Shown here piece by piece: positions 61,957 through 64,000 of a stretch of 64,000 nucleotides of DNA. The stretch lies in assembly GCF_031326345.1 (NCBI RefSeq), contig NZ_CP133671.1:3224001-3288000 (forward strand). Reading direction: 5' to 3'. A program made the position numbers and the translations under genes. A model generated the notes under the pieces. The model did not search any database. It was not told where the DNA came from and saw nothing but the letters and a program-made list of their open reading frames with translations. The stretch's first letter is position 1, and each line of letters opens with the position of its first letter. The DNA comes from Aureispira sp. CCB-E. Lineage in GTDB: Bacteria > Bacteroidota > Bacteroidia > Chitinophagales > Saprospiraceae.

Positions 61957-63921
61957 TTCTTTGATTCTTAATAATAAAGTCCCTTTAGCAATAGCGCTTC
62001 CTTCTGTTACTAAAATTTCCTCGATACAACCATTTTCTTGGGCAACGATTGTGTTTTCCATTTTCATAGAAAGCAATGTAATAAGTGCTTGCCCTTCTTG
62101 AATCTGCTGCCCAACCTCAACATTAATCTTTAATACCTCGCTGGGCATGGGAGCCAAATAATCACCTTTTGCTTTTTCTGATTCAATAATGGGGAATTGG
62201 GGTATTAAGGTTGTTTTTAGTTGACCATAATTCAAATGATGAATATAATAATCATGATCCAATGACTCTATGTGTACCTTGTGCTGCCACCCATTAATAG
62301 CAATAGACAAGGTTTTGTGTGTATGGCTGATGAGTTTAACATTATAGTTTTTCGTTTGAATGTTTATATCAAAAGCTGTATTTTGATATTGATAATGAAC
62401 TACAATAGGAACCTCTTTTACCAAATAGGATTCTTGTTGAGGTTGATAAAAGTTGTTACGCCAACCCGATGCTAAAGTAGGAATTAAGGTGCGTTTTTGT
62501 TGCCTTTGTTGCCAACGATACAATAAGGAAGCAATGAGCGCAATCGTTTCTCCTTCTGCTGCTTGAGTGGCTAGTTTTTGAAAGTCAAATTCCTGCTCAA
62601 TAAAATTAGTATGATAAGCCCCTACTTGGACAGCCTTATTTTGCATCAAGGCTAATAGAAAGGTTTGATTGGTAAGCACACCAAGGCATTTTAAGTGTTT
62701 TAAGGCATATTGCATTTTTCGAATAGCGGTAGAACGATTTGCTCCATGTGCAATAATTTTTGCTAGCATAGGGTCATAGTAGATGCCAACTTCTGACCCT
62801 GATTGAACCCCAACCTCATATCGAACCCCATCTATATTGGCTGTTTTCCAATGTAAAATTTTACCCACAGAAGGGAAGAAGTTATCACTAGGATCTTCAG
62901 CATACAAACGGCATTCTATGGCATAACCGTGACTACTTACAGCTTCTTGTTGGAGGGGCAAAGGCTGTCCTTCAGCAACAAGTATTTGCCATTCTACCAA
63001 ATCAAGCCCTGTGATCATTTCCGTAACAGGATGCTCTACTTGTAGACGAGTATTGACCTCTAAAAAAAAGAACTCCTGCTCTTCTGTTAAGATAAACTCT
63101 ACTGTACCAGCATTATCATAATTAATTGCTTTAGCAGCTAAAACAGCTGCGTTTCCCATTGCTGTTCTAAGCTGATTCGATAAGCTAGGGGAAGGGCTTT
63201 CCTCGATGACTTTTTGATAGCGGCGCTGTATACTACATTCTCGTTCTAATAAATGCAAGACATTGCCCTGTTGATCTCCAAAAATTTGAAATTCAATATG
63301 CCTAGCATTTTTGAAATATCGTTCTAAGATAACGCTTGAATTGCCAAAACTATTTTGAGCTTCTTGTTGAGCAGCGAGTAAGGCAGACTTGATTTCGTTT
63401 TCTTGATAAGCAATACGCATTCCCTTGCCACCGCCTCCAGCAACTGCTTTGATTAGAACGGGGTAACCAATCCGATTGGCTTCTTGAATTAACTGGTCTA
63501 GAGATTGGTGCTCGCCTTGGTAGCCCGGAATGGTTGGAACACCATGCTCTTGCATGATGGCTTTTGCGGTAGATTTTAAGCCCATTTTTTGGATGGCATC
63601 AGCATTAGGACCAATAAAAATAAGCCCTTCTTTTTGGCATCGAAGCGCAAAATCAGCCTGTTCTGATAAAAAACCAAATCCAGGATGAATCGCATCGGCT
63701 TGAGTTCTTTTGGCCGCAGCAATGATTTTATCTTGAACTAAATAGGATTCTTTGGCGGATTTGCCACCTAATGCAATGGCTTCGTCAGCATCGTGTACAA
63801 AAGGTAAATTCTGATCAGGTTCTGAATAAACGGCAATACTTCTAATCCCTAAACGGCGACATGTTTTGATAATTCGAGTAGCAATTTCTCCTCTATTGGC
63901 AATTAAGATAGATTGTATCAT
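61951..63921 (-). CDS. biotin-dependent acyl-CoA carboxylase alpha subunit (methylcrotonyl/propionyl/acetyl-CoA type)
   Basis: Protein of about 656 residues from the ATG at 63921 (MIQSILIANRGEIATRI); an ATG at 63939 would add six residues. Biotin carboxylase occupies residues 1-445: GGGGKGMRIA (ATP loop), LEVNTRLQVEHPVTEMITGLDLVEWQ and RLYAEDP. A short middle region follows, and the last 80 residues are a biotinyl domain with the attachment lysine in LLSMKMENTIVA. The length and arrangement suit 3-methylcrotonyl-CoA carboxylase alpha, but propionyl-CoA carboxylase is possible. The carboxyltransferase gene is not in the window. Its stop codon lies in element copy 7. Confidence 0.9.
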   Translation of the reverse strand: MIQSILIANRGEIATRIIKTCRRLGIRSIAVYSEPDQNLPFVHDADEAIALGGKSAKESYLVQDKIIAAAKRTQADAIHPGFGFLSEQADFALRCQKEGLIFIGPNADAIQKMGLKSTAKAIMQEHGVPTIPGYQGEHQSLDQLIQEANRIGYPVLIKAVAGGGGKGMRIAYQENEIKSALLAAQQEAQNSFGNSSVILERYFKNARHIEFQIFGDQQGNVLHLLERECSIQRRYQKVIEESPSPSLSNQLRTAMGNAAVLAAKAINYDNAGTVEFILTEEQEFFFLEVNTRLQVEHPVTEMITGLDLVEWQILVAEGQPLPLQQEAVSSHGYAIECRLYAEDPSDNFFPSVGKILHWKTANIDGVRYEVGVQSGSEVGIYYDPMLAKIIAHGANRSTAIRKMQYALKHLKCLGVLTNQTFLLALMQNKAVQVGAYHTNFIEQEFDFQKLATQAAEGETIALIASLLYRWQQRQQKRTLIPTLASGWRNNFYQPQQESYLVKEVPIVVHYQYQNTAFDINIQTKNYNVKLISHTHKTLSIAINGWQHKVHIESLDHDYYIHHLNYGQLKTTLIPQFPIIESEKAKGDYLAPMPSEVLKINVEVGQQIQEGQALITLLSMKMENTIVAQENGCIEEILVTEGSAIAKGTLLLRIKEQ

Positions 63922-64000
63922 TGTGAAATTTTTTGACATTGAGAGCTTTGTAAAATAGCAGTTTTGGTATTGATAGAGGGTTACATTCTAAAGACGCCAT

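Noticed and set aside
63940-64000. Possible start of a further minus-strand gene at the window edge
   Set aside because: An ATG would begin at 64000, but the frame runs into the carboxylase gene, so the coding potential cannot be judged from 60 bases.

Overview
The window is AT-rich bacterial DNA that reads as a chromosomal segment of a marine-type Bacteroidota, most likely a member of the Saprospiria (an Aureispira-like relative is my inference, not shown). The support is a type IX secretion (T9SS) C-terminal sorting domain, DUF4369/DUF5106-like thioredoxin lipoprotein-type proteins, many signal-peptide and lipoprotein genes, weak Shine-Dalgarno sites, and two close matches to the Bacteroidota promoter form TTTG-N19-TAnnTTTG. 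No phage, conjugative region, CRISPR array or rRNA was seen. One tRNA-Gly(GCC) is present.

Layout. 0.2-2.9 kb: three kynurenine-pathway genes (2-aminomuconic semialdehyde dehydrogenase, RidA-type 2-aminomuconate deaminase, 3-hydroxyanthranilate dioxygenase). 3.2-10 kb: tRNA-Gly with promoter and terminator, hemolysin-III family membrane protein, GlmU-like nucleotidyltransferase with a spermidine-synthase-like methyltransferase, OmpA protein, glycerol-3-phosphate dehydrogenase. 10-16 kb: divergent GlxA-type regulator and HD-domain hydrolase, then divergent TrmH methyltransferase and a large BamA/TamA-like lipoprotein. 16-24 kb: uncharacterised proteins, a receiver-domain protein, a leucine-rich-repeat protein, an NlpC/P60 peptidase, a HAD phosphatase. 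24.5-36 kb: three paralogous DUF4369-DUF5106-thioredoxin proteins surrounding an unrecognised two-gene cassette and a T9SS-exported purple-acid-phosphatase-like enzyme. 36-46 kb: Xaa-Pro aminopeptidase, peptide-binding lipoprotein, DUF2452 pair, 2H phosphoesterase, Nudix hydrolase with a 17-residue-repeat S74 protein, and a lone DsbD-like C-terminal domain that has lost its CxxC. 47-64 kb: TPR-CHAT protein, long-form GAPDH, LysM protein, YdjM-type hydrolase, a lipoprotein pair, LuxE-like enzyme, TPR protein, geranylgeranyl-reductase-type flavoprotein and a biotin-dependent carboxylase alpha subunit.

The most notable find is not a gene. Intergenic gaps carry a family of short modular non-autonomous elements (25 to 269 bp). 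Eight copies can be delimited to the base because each is flanked by a 6-bp direct repeat (six perfect at the stated ends or nearly so: ATATTA, TTTTAA, AGACAA, TTTAAG, TTATTT, TTCTTT; two with one mismatch). They share related ends, but differ by gain or loss of internal palindromic modules. One 25-bp copy supplies the stop codon of the carboxylase gene. No transposase for them lies in the window.

Other points worth a look are a 21-bp-spaced direct repeat in the regulator/HD intergenic region, the unrecognised cassette at 28.5-31.2 kb, and the membrane-anchored, probably extracytoplasmic CHAT protein.
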